Numbered from the stretch's first letter, positions 34,205-44,284 are shown. The stretch: DNA of 64,000 nucleotides from JAAYJR01 sp964545315 (GCA_964545315.1 CAZJGI010000011.1:1-64000); one strand, 5' to 3'. Made by a program: numbers and translations. The notes: a model not told the origin generated them from the letters alone.

Positions 34205-35392
34205 TTATATGATATTAAGGTTTTTACCTGTTTTTATGAATGCGTCTACAGCACGGTCTATTTGTTTTTTTGTATGAGCGGCCGAAAGCTGCACCCTGAT
34301 TCGTGCTTTTCCTTTCGGAACAACCGGGTAGCAGAATCCAATAACATATATTCCTTCTTTCAGGAGTTCATCTGCAAACTTAATTGCAAGAGGTTCATCA
34401 TAAATCATCACAGGTACTATTGCTGTGTTTCCTTTTACCAGATCGAAACCGGCAGATTCCATCTTAGACCGGAAATAACGTGCATTTTCAATTGTTTTTG
34501 CAGGTAAATCATCAGATTCTGTAAGCAATTCAATTACTTTCAGCGTAGCTCCCACTGTTGCCGGTGCAAGTGTGTTTGAAAACAGATATGGACGTGAACG
34601 CTGCCTCAACATTTCGATTATTTCTCTTCGTCCTGATACACATCCACCGTTTCCGCCTCCCATTGCTTTTCCAAATGTGGTGGTAATAATATCCACCCTG
34701 CCCTCCAATCCATAATATTCAGTTGTTCCCCGGCCTCTTTCACCTATGTAACCGGTAGCATGTGAATCATCGACTAAAACCAGGGAATTGTATTTTTCAG
34801 CCAGTGTTGCAATGTCAGACAGCCTGGCCATATCACCATCCATTGAAAATATACCGTCAGTGACAATCATTCTGTATTTTGAGTCCCCGGCGTCTGAAAG
34901 ACATTGCTCCAGGCTTTCCATGTCTGAATGTTTGTATCTGAAACGTTGTGCCTTACATAGCCTTATACCGTCAATAATAGAGGCGTGGTTCAATTCATCT
35001 GAGATAATAGCAGAATCAGGCCCCAGCAAAGGTTCAAATACCCCGCCGTTGGCATCAAAACAAGCGCAATATAAGATTGTATCTTCAGTTCCCAGAAATT
35101 CTGACATTTTTTGTTCCAACTTTTTATGTATCTCCTGGGTGCCGCAAATGAAACGAACGGATGATAATCCAAAGCCCCAGTTATTCATTATCTCCTGAGC
35201 GGCTTTAATTACTTCGGGATGATTGGAGAGACCTAAATAATTGTTGGAGCAAAAGTTTAATACAGTTTCCCCTGTCGATATCTGAATCTCCGAACCCTGA
35301 GCAGAAGTGATTATCCTTTCTGATTTATAGAGTCCCTGCTCCTTTAATTCCTTCAGGGTGTTTTTTAGTTCGTTTTTTATTTCCCGATACAT
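34205..35392 (-). CDS. kbl: glycine C-acetyltransferase
   Basis: This 395-residue PLP enzyme is of the alpha-oxoamine synthase family. Recognised parts are the NFCSNNYLGLSNHPEV opening (about 44-59), the DDSHATGYIGERGRG turn with the PLP Asp and His, and the Schiff-base Lys in TTTFGKAMGGGNGG. Kbl cleaves 2-amino-3-oxobutyrate with CoA to glycine and acetyl-CoA, the second step of threonine breakdown. The sequence is closest to Kbl rather than BioF or SPT by its YREIKNELKNTLKELKEQGLYK start. Threonine dehydrogenase is not in the window. Confidence 0.9.
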   Translation of the reverse strand: MYREIKNELKNTLKELKEQGLYKSERIITSAQGSEIQISTGETVLNFCSNNYLGLSNHPEVIKAAQEIMNNWGFGLSSVRFICGTQEIHKKLEQKMSEFLGTEDTILYCACFDANGGVFEPLLGPDSAIISDELNHASIIDGIRLCKAQRFRYKHSDMESLEQCLSDAGDSKYRMIVTDGIFSMDGDMARLSDIATLAEKYNSLVLVDDSHATGYIGERGRGTTEYYGLEGRVDIITTTFGKAMGGGNGGCVSGRREIIEMLRQRSRPYLFSNTLAPATVGATLKVIELLTESDDLPAKTIENARYFRSKMESAGFDLVKGNTAIVPVMIYDEPLAIKFADELLKEGIYVIGFCYPVVPKGKARIRVQLSAAHTKKQIDRAVDAFIKTGKNLNII

Positions 35393-35655
35393 AATTTTAT
35401 TTTTTAGAATTGAAATTTTATTTCTTGTTTTAACACTTGATATACCAATTTATTTTTCCGGATAATTATATGTGTAATTGTAATGTTGTTTTATCCCATT
35501 TAGGATTGTTCCTTAAATTTAGGTAAATCTATCAATTATTTCTTAAATGAATATAAATTTATATTTACATGTAACGGGATGGAAATTGCATTTGAATTTA
35601 TTCATTCATTTTTTTGTTCATATCTGCAAGCGATAGGCATATAAAAAGAAAAAGA

Positions 35656-35664
35656 TATCTTTGC
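35656..35664 (+). promoter_or_regulatory. -7 box of the gltX promoter
   Basis: TATCTTTGC matches the Bacteroidota -7 consensus (TAnnTTTGC). It lies 22 bases before the gltX ATG, which would give a very short leader. No clear TTTG at about -33 was found. The rest of the 293-base gap between kbl and gltX shows nothing else. Confidence 0.45.
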
Positions 35665-35685
35665 AGTGACCAAAAAAAGTGAATA

Positions 35686-37236
35686 ATGAACAATAAACAA
35701 GTCAGGGTACGATTTGCTCCGAGTCCGACAGGTCCCCTTCATATCGGAGGTGTCAGGACAGCTTTATTCAACTACCTGTTTGCAAAAAAACATAACGGTG
35801 TTTTTATATTAAGGATAGAAGACACTGATCAAAAAAGACTTGTCCCCGGAGCAGAGGATTATATAGTTGAAAGTTTGAAATGGTGTGGTCTTAATCCCGA
35901 TGAAGGCCCTGGTATAGGAGGAGAATGTGGCCCATACAGGCAAAGTGAACGGAAAGCGATTTACAGGGTATATGCTGAACATCTTATTGAGACAGGTGAT
36001 GCTTACATAGCATTTGACACTCCGGACGAGATTGAAATGTTAAGAAAAGAGGCAGAAGCTGCAGGCGAAATTTTTTCTTACGGAATAAAAACCCGGAATA
36101 GTTTGTCAAATTCATTGAACTTGTCATCCTCTGAAGTAAAACGAAGAATTAAAGATGGAGAACCATATGTGGTGCGATTTAAAATGCCCGAAAATGAGGA
36201 TGTGTCAGAAGATGATATTATCAGAGGGCAGGTAACATTCAATACAACAAAAAGCCTTGATGATAAGGTACTTTTTAAATCTGATGGAATGCCTACATAC
36301 CATCTTGCAAATGTTGTCGATGACTATCTGATGGGTATAACTCATGTTATCCGGGGTGAGGAGTGGCTTTCTTCTTTACCGCTGCATGTCCTGCTTTACC
36401 GTGCATTCGGATGGGAATCAATACGGCCTGAATTTGCTCATCTGCCCCTGATACTGAAACCTCACGGAAAAGGAAAACTAAGTAAGCGTGACGGTGAAAA
36501 GATGGGTTTCCCGGTATTCCCTCTTGAATGGAAAGATCCTTTAACTGGTGAATTTTTTCATGGATACCGTGAAGACGGGTATTTTCCCGAGGCTTTTATT
36601 AACCTGCTTGCTTTATTAGGATGGAATCCGGGTACTGAACAGGAGTTTTTCACTTTGAATGAACTTGTTGAAATTTTCAGCCTGGAAAGAGTTGTTAAAT
36701 CCGGTTCCCGGTTTGATCCTGACAAAGCCCGTTGGTTTAACAAACACTACTTTCAGGCCAAAAGTGAAAAGGAACTAAAAGTTCTTTTTAAACCGGTACT
36801 CGATAAAAAGGGTGTCGTAGAAACTGATGAAAAAATTGAGAAAGTGATCGCAGAGATAAAGGAAAGATGCGAGTTTGTTTCTGACCTGTGGACACATAGT
36901 AGTTACTTTTTTGTAGCTCCCGGTGATTATGACAGTAAAACAATTCAAAAGCACTGGAAAGATGATACCAATGAAAAGCTTCTTCTGATTGCTGATTTTC
37001 TGAAAGATACAGAACAATGGAACGCAGGATCACTAAAAGAGCAATTTTCAGATTTCGTGAGTAATAATCAATGGAGTTTTAGCACCGTAATGAGCCCTTT
37101 GAGATTATGCCTTGTTGGCGAAAATAAAGGACCTGATATCTTTAAAATTTTTGAATTACTTGGTCAAGATGAAACTGTCAGCAGAATAAATAAAGGAATT
37201 GAAGTGATAAGGAAAGAGAAGATTTCAAATGGCTAA
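35686..37236 (+). CDS. gltX: glutamate--tRNA ligase
   Basis: This 516-residue class I synthetase has the HIGH-type motif PTGPLHIGGVRTALFNYL (about 11-28) and the KMSKS-type motif as KLSKRDG (about 265). YHLANVVDDYLMGITHVIRGEEWLSS belongs to the GluRS catalytic fold. The helical anticodon-binding domain follows. It charges tRNA-Glu, and possibly tRNA-Gln if the amidotransferase route is used. The Bacteroidota insert (EWKDPLTGEFFHGYREDGYFPEAFIN) is present. A dehydratase gene follows after 63 bases. Confidence 0.96.
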   Translation: MNNKQVRVRFAPSPTGPLHIGGVRTALFNYLFAKKHNGVFILRIEDTDQKRLVPGAEDYIVESLKWCGLNPDEGPGIGGECGPYRQSERKAIYRVYAEHLIETGDAYIAFDTPDEIEMLRKEAEAAGEIFSYGIKTRNSLSNSLNLSSSEVKRRIKDGEPYVVRFKMPENEDVSEDDIIRGQVTFNTTKSLDDKVLFKSDGMPTYHLANVVDDYLMGITHVIRGEEWLSSLPLHVLLYRAFGWESIRPEFAHLPLILKPHGKGKLSKRDGEKMGFPVFPLEWKDPLTGEFFHGYREDGYFPEAFINLLALLGWNPGTEQEFFTLNELVEIFSLERVVKSGSRFDPDKARWFNKHYFQAKSEKELKVLFKPVLDKKGVVETDEKIEKVIAEIKERCEFVSDLWTHSSYFFVAPGDYDSKTIQKHWKDDTNEKLLLIADFLKDTEQWNAGSLKEQFSDFVSNNQWSFSTVMSPLRLCLVGENKGPDIFKIFELLGQDETVSRINKGIEVIRKEKISNG

Positions 37237-37299
37237 TGTCAATGTTTTTTATATAACAATAATCCATATGATACCTTTAAAATAATTAATTTTAATCCT

Positions 37300-38262
37300 A
37301 TGAAATTTCTTCCCACATTTTCAGATGTTGAAAGAGCACATGGGCTCATCAGTGATTATGTCCATTATACTCCTGTTTTTCATTCAGGGAGTATAAATAG
37401 TATTGCCGGATGTGACATATCTTTTAAATGCGAAAATTTTCAAAAGGCAGGTGCTTTTAAATTCAGGGGTGCATGCAATGCTCTAATTTCTTTGTCGGGA
37501 GCAGGGATTGATTTAAAAAAGGGAGTTGCCACACATTCTTCAGGCAATCATGCAGCTGCGCTGGCACTTGCTGCTAAAATGCGGGGATTGAAGGCTTATA
37601 TTGTGATGCCTGTCACTTCATCAGAAATCAAGAAGAAAGCAGTTGCCGGTTATGGCGCTGAGATAACTTTTTGTGAACCCACGCTGGAGTCTCGTGAATC
37701 AACGCTTGCAAAAGTTATTGCCCAAACAGGAGCTACAGAGGTGCATCCATACAACGATGTTAACATAATTGCCGGTCAGGGTACTGCTGCCCTTGAATTA
37801 ATTGAGGAGGCCGGGCAGTTCGATATCATTATGACACCTGTAGGGGGAGGAGGACTTATAAGCGGAACTGCAATCACCGTAAAAGAGTTGCTTCCTGATT
37901 GCAGGGTGATAGCTGCTGAACCATCTGGCGCTGACGATGCCTTCCGTTCTTTTCAATCAAAGAAGCTGGTGCCGTCAGTAAATCCCAAAACAATAGCCGA
38001 CGGTTTGCTTACCTCATTGGGAACCAGGAATTTCGCAATAATTCTCGATAAGGTTGATAGTATAGTTACTGTTTCAGAGGAAAAAATTGTTGAGGCTATG
38101 CGTCTGATCTGGGAAAGGATGAAAATAATAATTGAACCGTCATCTGCAGTTCCTTTGGCAGCTATCCTGGAAAGTAAAGTAGATGTTCATAACAAGAGGG
38201 TGGGAATAATTTTATCGGGGGGAAACCAGGATTTGGATAAACTGCCTTTCAAAAAGCAGTAA
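37300..38262 (+). CDS. threonine/serine dehydratase, PLP fold II
   Basis: This 320-residue protein has the Schiff-base Lys in AGAFKFRGACNAL (about 48-60), SSGNHAAALALAAK, VGGGGLISGTAI (phosphate loop) and a C-terminal IILSGGN. There is no regulatory ACT domain, so it resembles catabolic threonine dehydratase (TdcB) or serine racemase rather than biosynthetic IlvA. It would form 2-oxobutyrate or pyruvate plus ammonia. Convergent with cls, whose stop lies 17 bases away. Confidence 0.88.
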   Translation: MKFLPTFSDVERAHGLISDYVHYTPVFHSGSINSIAGCDISFKCENFQKAGAFKFRGACNALISLSGAGIDLKKGVATHSSGNHAAALALAAKMRGLKAYIVMPVTSSEIKKKAVAGYGAEITFCEPTLESRESTLAKVIAQTGATEVHPYNDVNIIAGQGTAALELIEEAGQFDIIMTPVGGGGLISGTAITVKELLPDCRVIAAEPSGADDAFRSFQSKKLVPSVNPKTIADGLLTSLGTRNFAIILDKVDSIVTVSEEKIVEAMRLIWERMKIIIEPSSAVPLAAILESKVDVHNKRVGIILSGGNQDLDKLPFKKQ

Positions 38263-38279
38263 AAGCAATAATAATTTCA

Positions 38280-39731
38280 TTACAGCATCGGGCTGACAAT
38301 ATGTGCCAGTGATTCTCTGAGTTTGACATGCCATGCGCGCTTTGTCCATACCGCCAATCTTATCTCGCGGCTGTTTTCTATATCTGTTTTAAAAATTTGA
38401 ACCATCTTGTCCGTGAATTTTCTGTCATACATAAATGCGTTTACTTCGAAATTGGTCTCCAGGCTTCTGAAATCAAGGTTGGATGTTCCAACACTTGAAA
38501 ATATATCATCAACAATTATATATTTACTGTGGATAAATCCTGTTTTATAAAAGTATATCCTTATTCCTGCCTCAAGAAGTTGCTCAATATATGAGAAAGA
38601 GCACCATCGGGAAATTAATCCATCCGATTTTTCCGGAATAATTATTCTGACATCCACATTACTTAAAGCTGCTGTTTTTAAAGCTTCATTAATATGGATT
38701 GGAGGCATAAGATAAGGGGTCACAATATAAACATTGTTTCTGGCGCCAGCTATTGCTGTAAAAAAAGCCTGACCGATAGATTCCCAGTCAGAATCAGGGC
38801 CGCTTGAAGATATCTGAACAGGTATGCCCGGATTTTGGGTTATGGGCGGAAAATAATTTTTTCCTGATAAATTTTCATTAATAATAAAAAACCAGTCAGC
38901 TGCAAATACAACCTGCATACTGGTTACTGCATCCCCTTCTATCCGGAGATGTATATCCCTCCATGGCCCTATACCTTCTATGCCGTCAAGATAGCGGTCT
39001 GCAATGTTAACGCCTCCTGTAAATCCAATCTCGCCGTCGATAATAATTAACTTACGGTGATTCCTGTAATTTACACGGGATGTTAACCTTGGAAATCTTA
39101 CCTCCATAAAGGAATAGACTTCTATACCTGAATTTGTCAGTTCTTTAATGTAACTTTTACTGAGACCCCAGCTGCCTACATCATCTATTATTATTCGGAC
39201 CTCAACCCCTTCATTACTTTTTTCTATAAGAAGATCCTTTAACTGATTGCCTATATTGTCATTGGAAATGATGTAGTATTCCAAATGAATGTGATGTTTC
39301 GCATTTTTAATTGCCGAAAAAATTTCTTTGAAGGTTACAGCTCCACCCTGTAAAATTTTTAACCGGTTACCAGTAGTTAACAGAGAATTTGAATTATTGA
39401 GTAAAAGCCTGATAATATTTTCTTTTTCACGGACTTCCTTTTCCAGTTTCAATATTGATTGTTCAAACTGTTTAAGTTGATTAGCAGATGATATGCGTAT
39501 CCTGCTTAAACTTTTTATTCCTTTTCTGGAGAATAATTTTTGCTTTCGAAATTCCTGACCGAAAAAAAGATAGAAAATAACCCCGAAAACAGGTAACAGA
39601 AGCAAAGCCAATACCCAGGCGGTAGTCTTATAGGGCGACCTTTTTTCCCATATTATCATTATTGCTACCGGAATGGCCGTAAGCAAAAACACAAGGGTGA
39701 ATATTTTCCAAAAATCAAATTCCGGCTGCAT
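38280..39731 (-). CDS. cls: cardiolipin synthase
   Basis: This 483-residue membrane protein has two N-terminal membrane segments (about 8-25 and 37-56) and two phospholipase-D HKD motifs. They are YRNHRKLIIIDGEIGFTGG (about 222-240) and IHSKYIIVDDIFSSVGTSN (about 398-416). It joins phosphatidylglycerol molecules, or phosphatidylglycerol with phosphatidylethanolamine, to make cardiolipin at the inner membrane. Length and order are normal. It stands alone. Confidence 0.94.
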   Translation of the reverse strand: MQPEFDFWKIFTLVFLLTAIPVAIMIIWEKRSPYKTTAWVLALLLLPVFGVIFYLFFGQEFRKQKLFSRKGIKSLSRIRISSANQLKQFEQSILKLEKEVREKENIIRLLLNNSNSLLTTGNRLKILQGGAVTFKEIFSAIKNAKHHIHLEYYIISNDNIGNQLKDLLIEKSNEGVEVRIIIDDVGSWGLSKSYIKELTNSGIEVYSFMEVRFPRLTSRVNYRNHRKLIIIDGEIGFTGGVNIADRYLDGIEGIGPWRDIHLRIEGDAVTSMQVVFAADWFFIINENLSGKNYFPPITQNPGIPVQISSSGPDSDWESIGQAFFTAIAGARNNVYIVTPYLMPPIHINEALKTAALSNVDVRIIIPEKSDGLISRWCSFSYIEQLLEAGIRIYFYKTGFIHSKYIIVDDIFSSVGTSNLDFRSLETNFEVNAFMYDRKFTDKMVQIFKTDIENSREIRLAVWTKRAWHVKLRESLAHIVSPML

Positions 39732-39857
39732 ATTTCTTAAAATCAGATTACCGATATAAAATTCATCATTTTTTTAATGAAAAACAATTTTGGCATAAAT
39801 TTCGTATTAACAAGAGATGAAATTTGTTGGATTAAAAGAAAACGGAGTTTATAAGCC

Positions 39858-40274
39858 ATGAATAAATTATTAATAATTTCAGGTATTGCTGCCTTTATAC
39901 TTGCATGTACTGCCCAAAAACAAGCTGTAAATATAAAGGCCGGGGAATCAGAAAGTTTAGAAGAAGATTCAGTGGAATATGTACTGGAAACATTTGATCC
40001 TAATTTTGAAACCTGGTATGCTTTGAATAATTCCCCTTCACAATATCATTCAGAAAGATATTATGAGGGGTGGAATCAGCGATATGTCTCAGCATGGAAC
40101 TATAATGCTTCAACGTCACACAAAAACAGATTTTTTGAACATATAATTGGTTATGATCCGACAATAGATTATAATTTTGAATTGGACCATAAACTATTTT
40201 ACTATTTTTTATATGTGGAGAATGTATTGAAAATAGAGATCATGACAGGAGGTCCCAAAGCTTTGCCGTTTTAA
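39858..40274 (+). CDS. DUF6146 lipoprotein
   Basis: This 138-residue protein has a lipobox IAAFILAC (Cys17) and a body matching DUF6146: VEYVLETFDPNFETWYAL, YYEGWNQRYVSAWNY and IIGYDPTIDYNFELDHKLFYYFLYVEN. The family is largely restricted to Bacteroidota, with no known function. It should be anchored in the periplasm. Its stop overlaps by 4 bases the end of the oppositely directed ribD. Confidence 0.8.
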   Translation: MNKLLIISGIAAFILACTAQKQAVNIKAGESESLEEDSVEYVLETFDPNFETWYALNNSPSQYHSERYYEGWNQRYVSAWNYNASTSHKNRFFEHIIGYDPTIDYNFELDHKLFYYFLYVENVLKIEIMTGGPKALPF

Positions 40275-41317
40275 TCAGGATTAATGAAAATTTTAAGCCG
40301 GTCAGCATCCAGTGTCTCTTCAGCTAAGAGCTTACCTTTGAACTGAGGTGCTTTTACACCATCAAAGAAAAATTTATCACCAATAAAAATATGAGTTTCA
40401 TCCCACATTTTTTTATCTATAAAGCTTTCTAAAAGTTTTCTTCCCCCTTCCACTACCAGGGATAATATTTTTTGCCGGTAGAGGATGTTTAAAACCTGTG
40501 TAATAATTTCTCTTTCAAAATCTATTTTTACATATGATATTGAACCCTCCTCAGATTCTTTTTCTGAATTGAAAATAAGGGTCTTGCCCTCAGGTTTAAA
40601 TAATTTTAGATTTTTGCTGAGCCGCAGGTTTTTATCGACAACCACACGAAGAGGATTTCTTCCATGCCAGTGGCGGACTGTCAGGGAGGGGTCATCTTTT
40701 TGAGCCGTGTTTGTTCCCACTAAAATTGCATCTTCAACAGACCTGATTTTATGTACAAGCCTTCGGGCTAATTCTCCTGTAATCCAGGTTGGCATTCCAT
40801 AGTTTTCAGGGGTTCGGTTTATATCAATAAACCCATCTGTCGTTTGTGCCCATTTCAAAATTATGTAGGGCCTTTTTTTTTGGTGATAAGTAAAGAATCT
40901 TTTATTTAGTGTACTACATTCCTTTTCCAGTATACCTGTTGTTACTTCAATTCCTGCGTCAATCATTTTTTTAATTCCTTTACCGGCGACTATAATATTT
41001 GGATCGATGCTTCCTATTATTACCCGGGGTATTTTTTTTGCAATTATCAGATCGGCACATGGAGGTGTCAGGCCCTGATGAGAGCATGGCTCAAGATTGA
41101 CATAAAGAGTACTATCTTTCAATATCTTATCATCTTCAAGAGAGTTAATGGCATTCACTTCTGCATGCGGGCCCCCGTATTGTCTGTGAAATCCCTCTGC
41201 TATTATTTTATCCCCGCATACAATAACGCATCCTACCATAGGATTAGGAGATGCACTTCCGGCGCCCAGCATTGCCAGGTCAAGGCACCTTAGCATGTAT
41301 TTTTCGTTTACAGACAT
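40271..41317 (-). CDS. ribD: bifunctional riboflavin biosynthesis deaminase/reductase
   Basis: This 348-residue protein has an N-terminal zinc deaminase domain with HAEVNAI (about 50-56) and PCSHQGLTPPC (about 74-84). The C-terminal reductase domain has TWITGELARRLVHKIRS, ILVGTNTAQKDDPSL and VVEGGRKLLESF. It deaminates and reduces the pyrimidine product of RibA. It diverges from prmC with a 41-base gap that holds a TACATTTG box for ribD. Confidence 0.95.
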   Translation of the reverse strand: MSVNEKYMLRCLDLAMLGAGSASPNPMVGCVIVCGDKIIAEGFHRQYGGPHAEVNAINSLEDDKILKDSTLYVNLEPCSHQGLTPPCADLIIAKKIPRVIIGSIDPNIIVAGKGIKKMIDAGIEVTTGILEKECSTLNKRFFTYHQKKRPYIILKWAQTTDGFIDINRTPENYGMPTWITGELARRLVHKIRSVEDAILVGTNTAQKDDPSLTVRHWHGRNPLRVVVDKNLRLSKNLKLFKPEGKTLIFNSEKESEEGSISYVKIDFEREIITQVLNILYRQKILSLVVEGGRKLLESFIDKKMWDETHIFIGDKFFFDGVKAPQFKGKLLAEETLDADRLKIFINPD

Positions 41318-41345
41318 TTAACCGGAATAATTATCTTTATCATGC

Positions 41346-41353
41346 CAAATGTA
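41346..41353 (-). promoter_or_regulatory. -7 box of the ribD promoter
   Basis: TACATTTG on the minus strand fits TAnnTTTG and lies 28 bases before the ribD ATG. An ATTG about 20 bases further upstream is an imperfect -33 partner. The box lies just before the prmC start, so the divergent genes share this space. Confidence 0.4.
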
Positions 41354-41358
41354 ACACA

Positions 41359-42198
41359 ATGAATGCTACAATTCAATATATCGAAGAAGAATTAAAAGGT
41401 TTTTATCCTGCCGGGGAGGTTAAGGCAATCACCAGATTGATTTTTAAGCATGTATGTCAAAGGGATTATTACATGATAAGACTTGACAGGGATTACAGGC
41501 CGGATAATTGTGTTAAAAAAAATATATATGAGATCGTGAGGAGGCTGAAAACTAACGAGCCCATTCAATATATTCTTGGAGAGACAGAGTTTTACGATTT
41601 GCCAATTATTGTAAAACCAGGTGTTCTTATTCCACGCCCCGAGACGGAGGAACTTGTCCGGTGGATCATTGAGTCTGTAAATATTTCTTCCCCTTCAATT
41701 TTGGATATTGGTACCGGAAGCGGATGCATAGCTTTGTCTTTAAAGAAGATGATCAGTGATGCGCAAGTATCAGCATTTGATCATTCTGAATTGGCAGTTA
41801 ATATTGCAAGGCAAAATTCAAAAAATAACAATCTGGATGTAAAATTTTTTCATGCTGATATTTTTAATTGGGAATCAGCTATTTGGGATATTTATGATGT
41901 TATCGTTAGTAATCCGCCATATGTTTTAGAAAAGGAAAAGAGAGAAATGTCAGACAATGTACTTAAATTTGAACCTGAAGATGCTTTGTTTGTCAGAAAT
42001 GATGAACCATTATTATTTTATTTTGCAATTACCAGGTTTGCCCAAAGATATTTGTCAGAAGGAGGATGGCTGTATTTTGAGATTAATGAATCATTAGGAG
42101 GCGAAATGGTAAAGCTTTTGTCTGAAGAAAAATTTAAAAATGTTGAATTGAAGAAGGATATTAACGGAAAAGACAGAATGATAAGAGGCCGTAAATAA
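41359..42198 (+). CDS. prmC: release factor glutamine methyltransferase
   Basis: I start at ATG 41359 (MNATIQYIEEEL), since the longer frame from 41251 runs into ribD and adds residues not found in the family. The 279-residue product has the SAM loop ILDIGTGSGCIALSLKK and the NPPY motif in VSNPPYVLEKEK. GETEFYDLPIIVKPGVLIPRPETEELV is also present, as in HemK/PrmC. It methylates the Gln of the GGQ motif in RF1 and RF2. Confidence 0.94.
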   Translation: MNATIQYIEEELKGFYPAGEVKAITRLIFKHVCQRDYYMIRLDRDYRPDNCVKKNIYEIVRRLKTNEPIQYILGETEFYDLPIIVKPGVLIPRPETEELVRWIIESVNISSPSILDIGTGSGCIALSLKKMISDAQVSAFDHSELAVNIARQNSKNNNLDVKFFHADIFNWESAIWDIYDVIVSNPPYVLEKEKREMSDNVLKFEPEDALFVRNDEPLLFYFAITRFAQRYLSEGGWLYFEINESLGGEMVKLLSEEKFKNVELKKDINGKDRMIRGRK

Positions 42199-42263
42199 AT
42201 GGCATTTATGATAATAATTATTTGAGAATATAATATCATACCACATCTAAATGAGCTATAATT

Positions 42264-43322
42264 TTGAAGAAAGTCGTTAAATACATACTTTTATTTTTAA
42301 ATTTTTTGGCAGCAGGATGCCTGATAATATCCTATTCATCGGGCTATCTTTCACCTGAGAAGTGGTGGCTTCCATCTTTTTTTGGTCTGGCATATCCATT
42401 TATATTCCTCATTAACCTGTTTTTTGTATTTATGTGGCTGATAAATAAACCTTCATATATGTTTTTATCTCTGGGGGTAATTATTTTAGGATTTGGATTT
42501 ATAAAGCGTTCCATTCAGATAAAAGGCAGATCGATTGAGAAGGGTGATATTGAGGTTCTTTCATACAATGTCAGAGCTTTTACAGGTCAGGGCACAGATG
42601 AAAATATTAACACAGCTCAGGCGATAACGGAGTTTCTCAGGGAACAGGAGCCTGATATTATTTGTCTTCAGGAAGTCAGATTAAGAAAAAACAGCATCTT
42701 TAACCTGGCTGAGACTGTAAAAGACCTGCAATTTATTAAGCATTATCAATATGCCAGGTCGAGTACAACTTTTGGATCTGTTACCATGACGCGATATCCT
42801 ATTGTAAATATGGGAGAGATACGATTCAGAAACTCACGTAATATGTCCATATTTACTGATATGTTGATTGAAGGTGATACAGTGAGAGTATATAATATTC
42901 ATCTTCAATCCTACAGGATGGATCCCGACTCATATTCAATTATCTATAAATGGCCTGAGGAAAAGAATGATCTTAAAAAAATCCGTGAAATGGGATCAAG
43001 GTTGAAAAATTCATTTTATATGAGGGCTCAACAGGTTGAGACTATAAGAGAGCATATTGAAAGCTGTCCGCATAAAATAATATTATGTGGTGATTTCAAT
43101 GATACTCCTGTTTCTTATTCCTATATGCAATTGAATAGAAAGCTTAAAGATGCATTTGTCTGTTCAGGGAAAGGTATTATGCCAACTTACATAGGAAAAC
43201 TTCCTTCATTACGTATAGACTATATATTTCATAGTAAAGAGTATGGTTCCTACAGTTTTCAAACACATGATTTCAGGTATTCTGATCATTTACCGGTATC
43301 CTGTTCACTTGTCAAGAAGTGA
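42264..43322 (+). CDS. endonuclease/exonuclease/phosphatase-family membrane protein
   Basis: This 352-residue protein has three N-terminal membrane segments (about 5-27, 35-56 and 60-78) followed by an EEP domain: LSYNVRAF, IICLQEVRL (metal Glu), IYNIHLQS, ILCGDFNDTPVS and a closing YSDHLPVSCSL. The fold cleaves phosphodiesters of nucleic acids, lipids or sugars, and the active site probably faces the periplasm. A TTG start is used, and no better ATG exists near it. The last 37 bases overlap the end of the convergent ribF. Confidence 0.85.
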   Translation: MKKVVKYILLFLNFLAAGCLIISYSSGYLSPEKWWLPSFFGLAYPFIFLINLFFVFMWLINKPSYMFLSLGVIILGFGFIKRSIQIKGRSIEKGDIEVLSYNVRAFTGQGTDENINTAQAITEFLREQEPDIICLQEVRLRKNSIFNLAETVKDLQFIKHYQYARSSTTFGSVTMTRYPIVNMGEIRFRNSRNMSIFTDMLIEGDTVRVYNIHLQSYRMDPDSYSIIYKWPEEKNDLKKIREMGSRLKNSFYMRAQQVETIREHIESCPHKIILCGDFNDTPVSYSYMQLNRKLKDAFVCSGKGIMPTYIGKLPSLRIDYIFHSKEYGSYSFQTHDFRYSDHLPVSCSLVKK

Positions 43323-44284
43323 TCTGACTTTGATAAAATCTGAAGAGCATGGATTTTATCTTTTTTCAGTTGTTGGGCTAACTCATCTATTCCGCTGAAT
43401 TTTTGTTCATCCCTGATCTTACCCGTAAAGATCAGGGTAATCTGTTTATGATATAAATTTTGGGAGAAATCGAAAATATGGACTTCTATACTTCGCTTAT
43501 CAGCATTATTATTGAATGTAGGCCTGGTGCCAATATTTAGCATACCTTTATACTTTACTCCTTCGGTAACTACCTCTACAGCATATACACCATAGCCGGG
43601 AATTAGTTTATGTTTACAGGAGGCTTCAATATTAGCTGTAGGGAAACCAATTTTTCTGCCAAGGCGTGTTCCTTTAATTACTGTACCATGGAGTGTATAT
43701 CTGTATCCCAGCAAATTGTTTGCTTTTTCAACCTGTCCTTCTTCCAACGCGCTTCGAATTCTGGTAGAACTTACATGTGAACCATCAACTATAAGAGGGT
43801 CCTGCTTTTCTATAATGAACTGATACTCTTTTGCACACTCTTTCAAGTATTCAAAACTCCCTTCACGATTCCTTCCAAAACGGTGGTCATAACCAACAAC
43901 CAGGCAATGAGTCCTGATTTTATCTATCAGGATAGTTTTTACAAATTCGGAATACCGGAGTTCTGAAAATGCCTTGGTAAAAGGGTAAATTATCAAGTGA
44001 TCGATCCCGGCTGTTCTGAAAAGTTCTTTTTTTTCATTAAGAGTGGTCAGAAGCCTTAAATTAGCCTCATCAGGAGTTGTAACCAGACGGGGGTGCGGGT
44101 CAAATGTAAAAATTACACTTTCCCCACCCTGTTTTTGGGCGATATTTTTTAAGCGTTCAATAACTCTTTGATGCCCCATATGAACACCATCAAAAGTTCC
44201 AATAGTTACTACAGGTTTATTGCCCCTGAAACTGCTAATGTCATTATATATTTTCACTTTATTTGTCTGATTAACGGCGAACAT
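43286..44284 (-). CDS. ribF: bifunctional riboflavin kinase/FAD synthetase
   Basis: This 332-residue protein has the FAD synthetase domain first (VTIGTFDGVHMGHQRVIERL, HxGH type; VGYDHRFGRNREGS; VSSTRIRSALEEG). The riboflavin kinase domain follows (GTRLGRKIGFPTANIE; YGVYAVEV; GMLNIGTRPTF). It makes FMN and FAD from riboflavin. Its 3' end overlaps the convergent phosphatase-like gene by 37 bases. Confidence 0.95.
   Translation of the reverse strand: MFAVNQTNKVKIYNDISSFRGNKPVVTIGTFDGVHMGHQRVIERLKNIAQKQGGESVIFTFDPHPRLVTTPDEANLRLLTTLNEKKELFRTAGIDHLIIYPFTKAFSELRYSEFVKTILIDKIRTHCLVVGYDHRFGRNREGSFEYLKECAKEYQFIIEKQDPLIVDGSHVSSTRIRSALEEGQVEKANNLLGYRYTLHGTVIKGTRLGRKIGFPTANIEASCKHKLIPGYGVYAVEVVTEGVKYKGMLNIGTRPTFNNNADKRSIEVHIFDFSQNLYHKQITLIFTGKIRDEQKFSGIDELAQQLKKDKIHALQILSKSDHFLTSEQDTGK

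Noticed and set aside
41251..41358. N-terminal extension of prmC
   Set aside because: It overlaps ribD, has no match to the family, and a normal ATG exists at 41359.
42259..42266. TAATTTTG as a -7 promoter box
   Set aside because: It includes the TTG start codon of the EEP gene, so it cannot promote that gene as read. No other start fits.
43286..43322. 37-base convergent overlap of the EEP gene and ribF as a possible frameshift
   Set aside because: Both proteins end after complete domains, so it is an ordinary tail-to-tail overlap.
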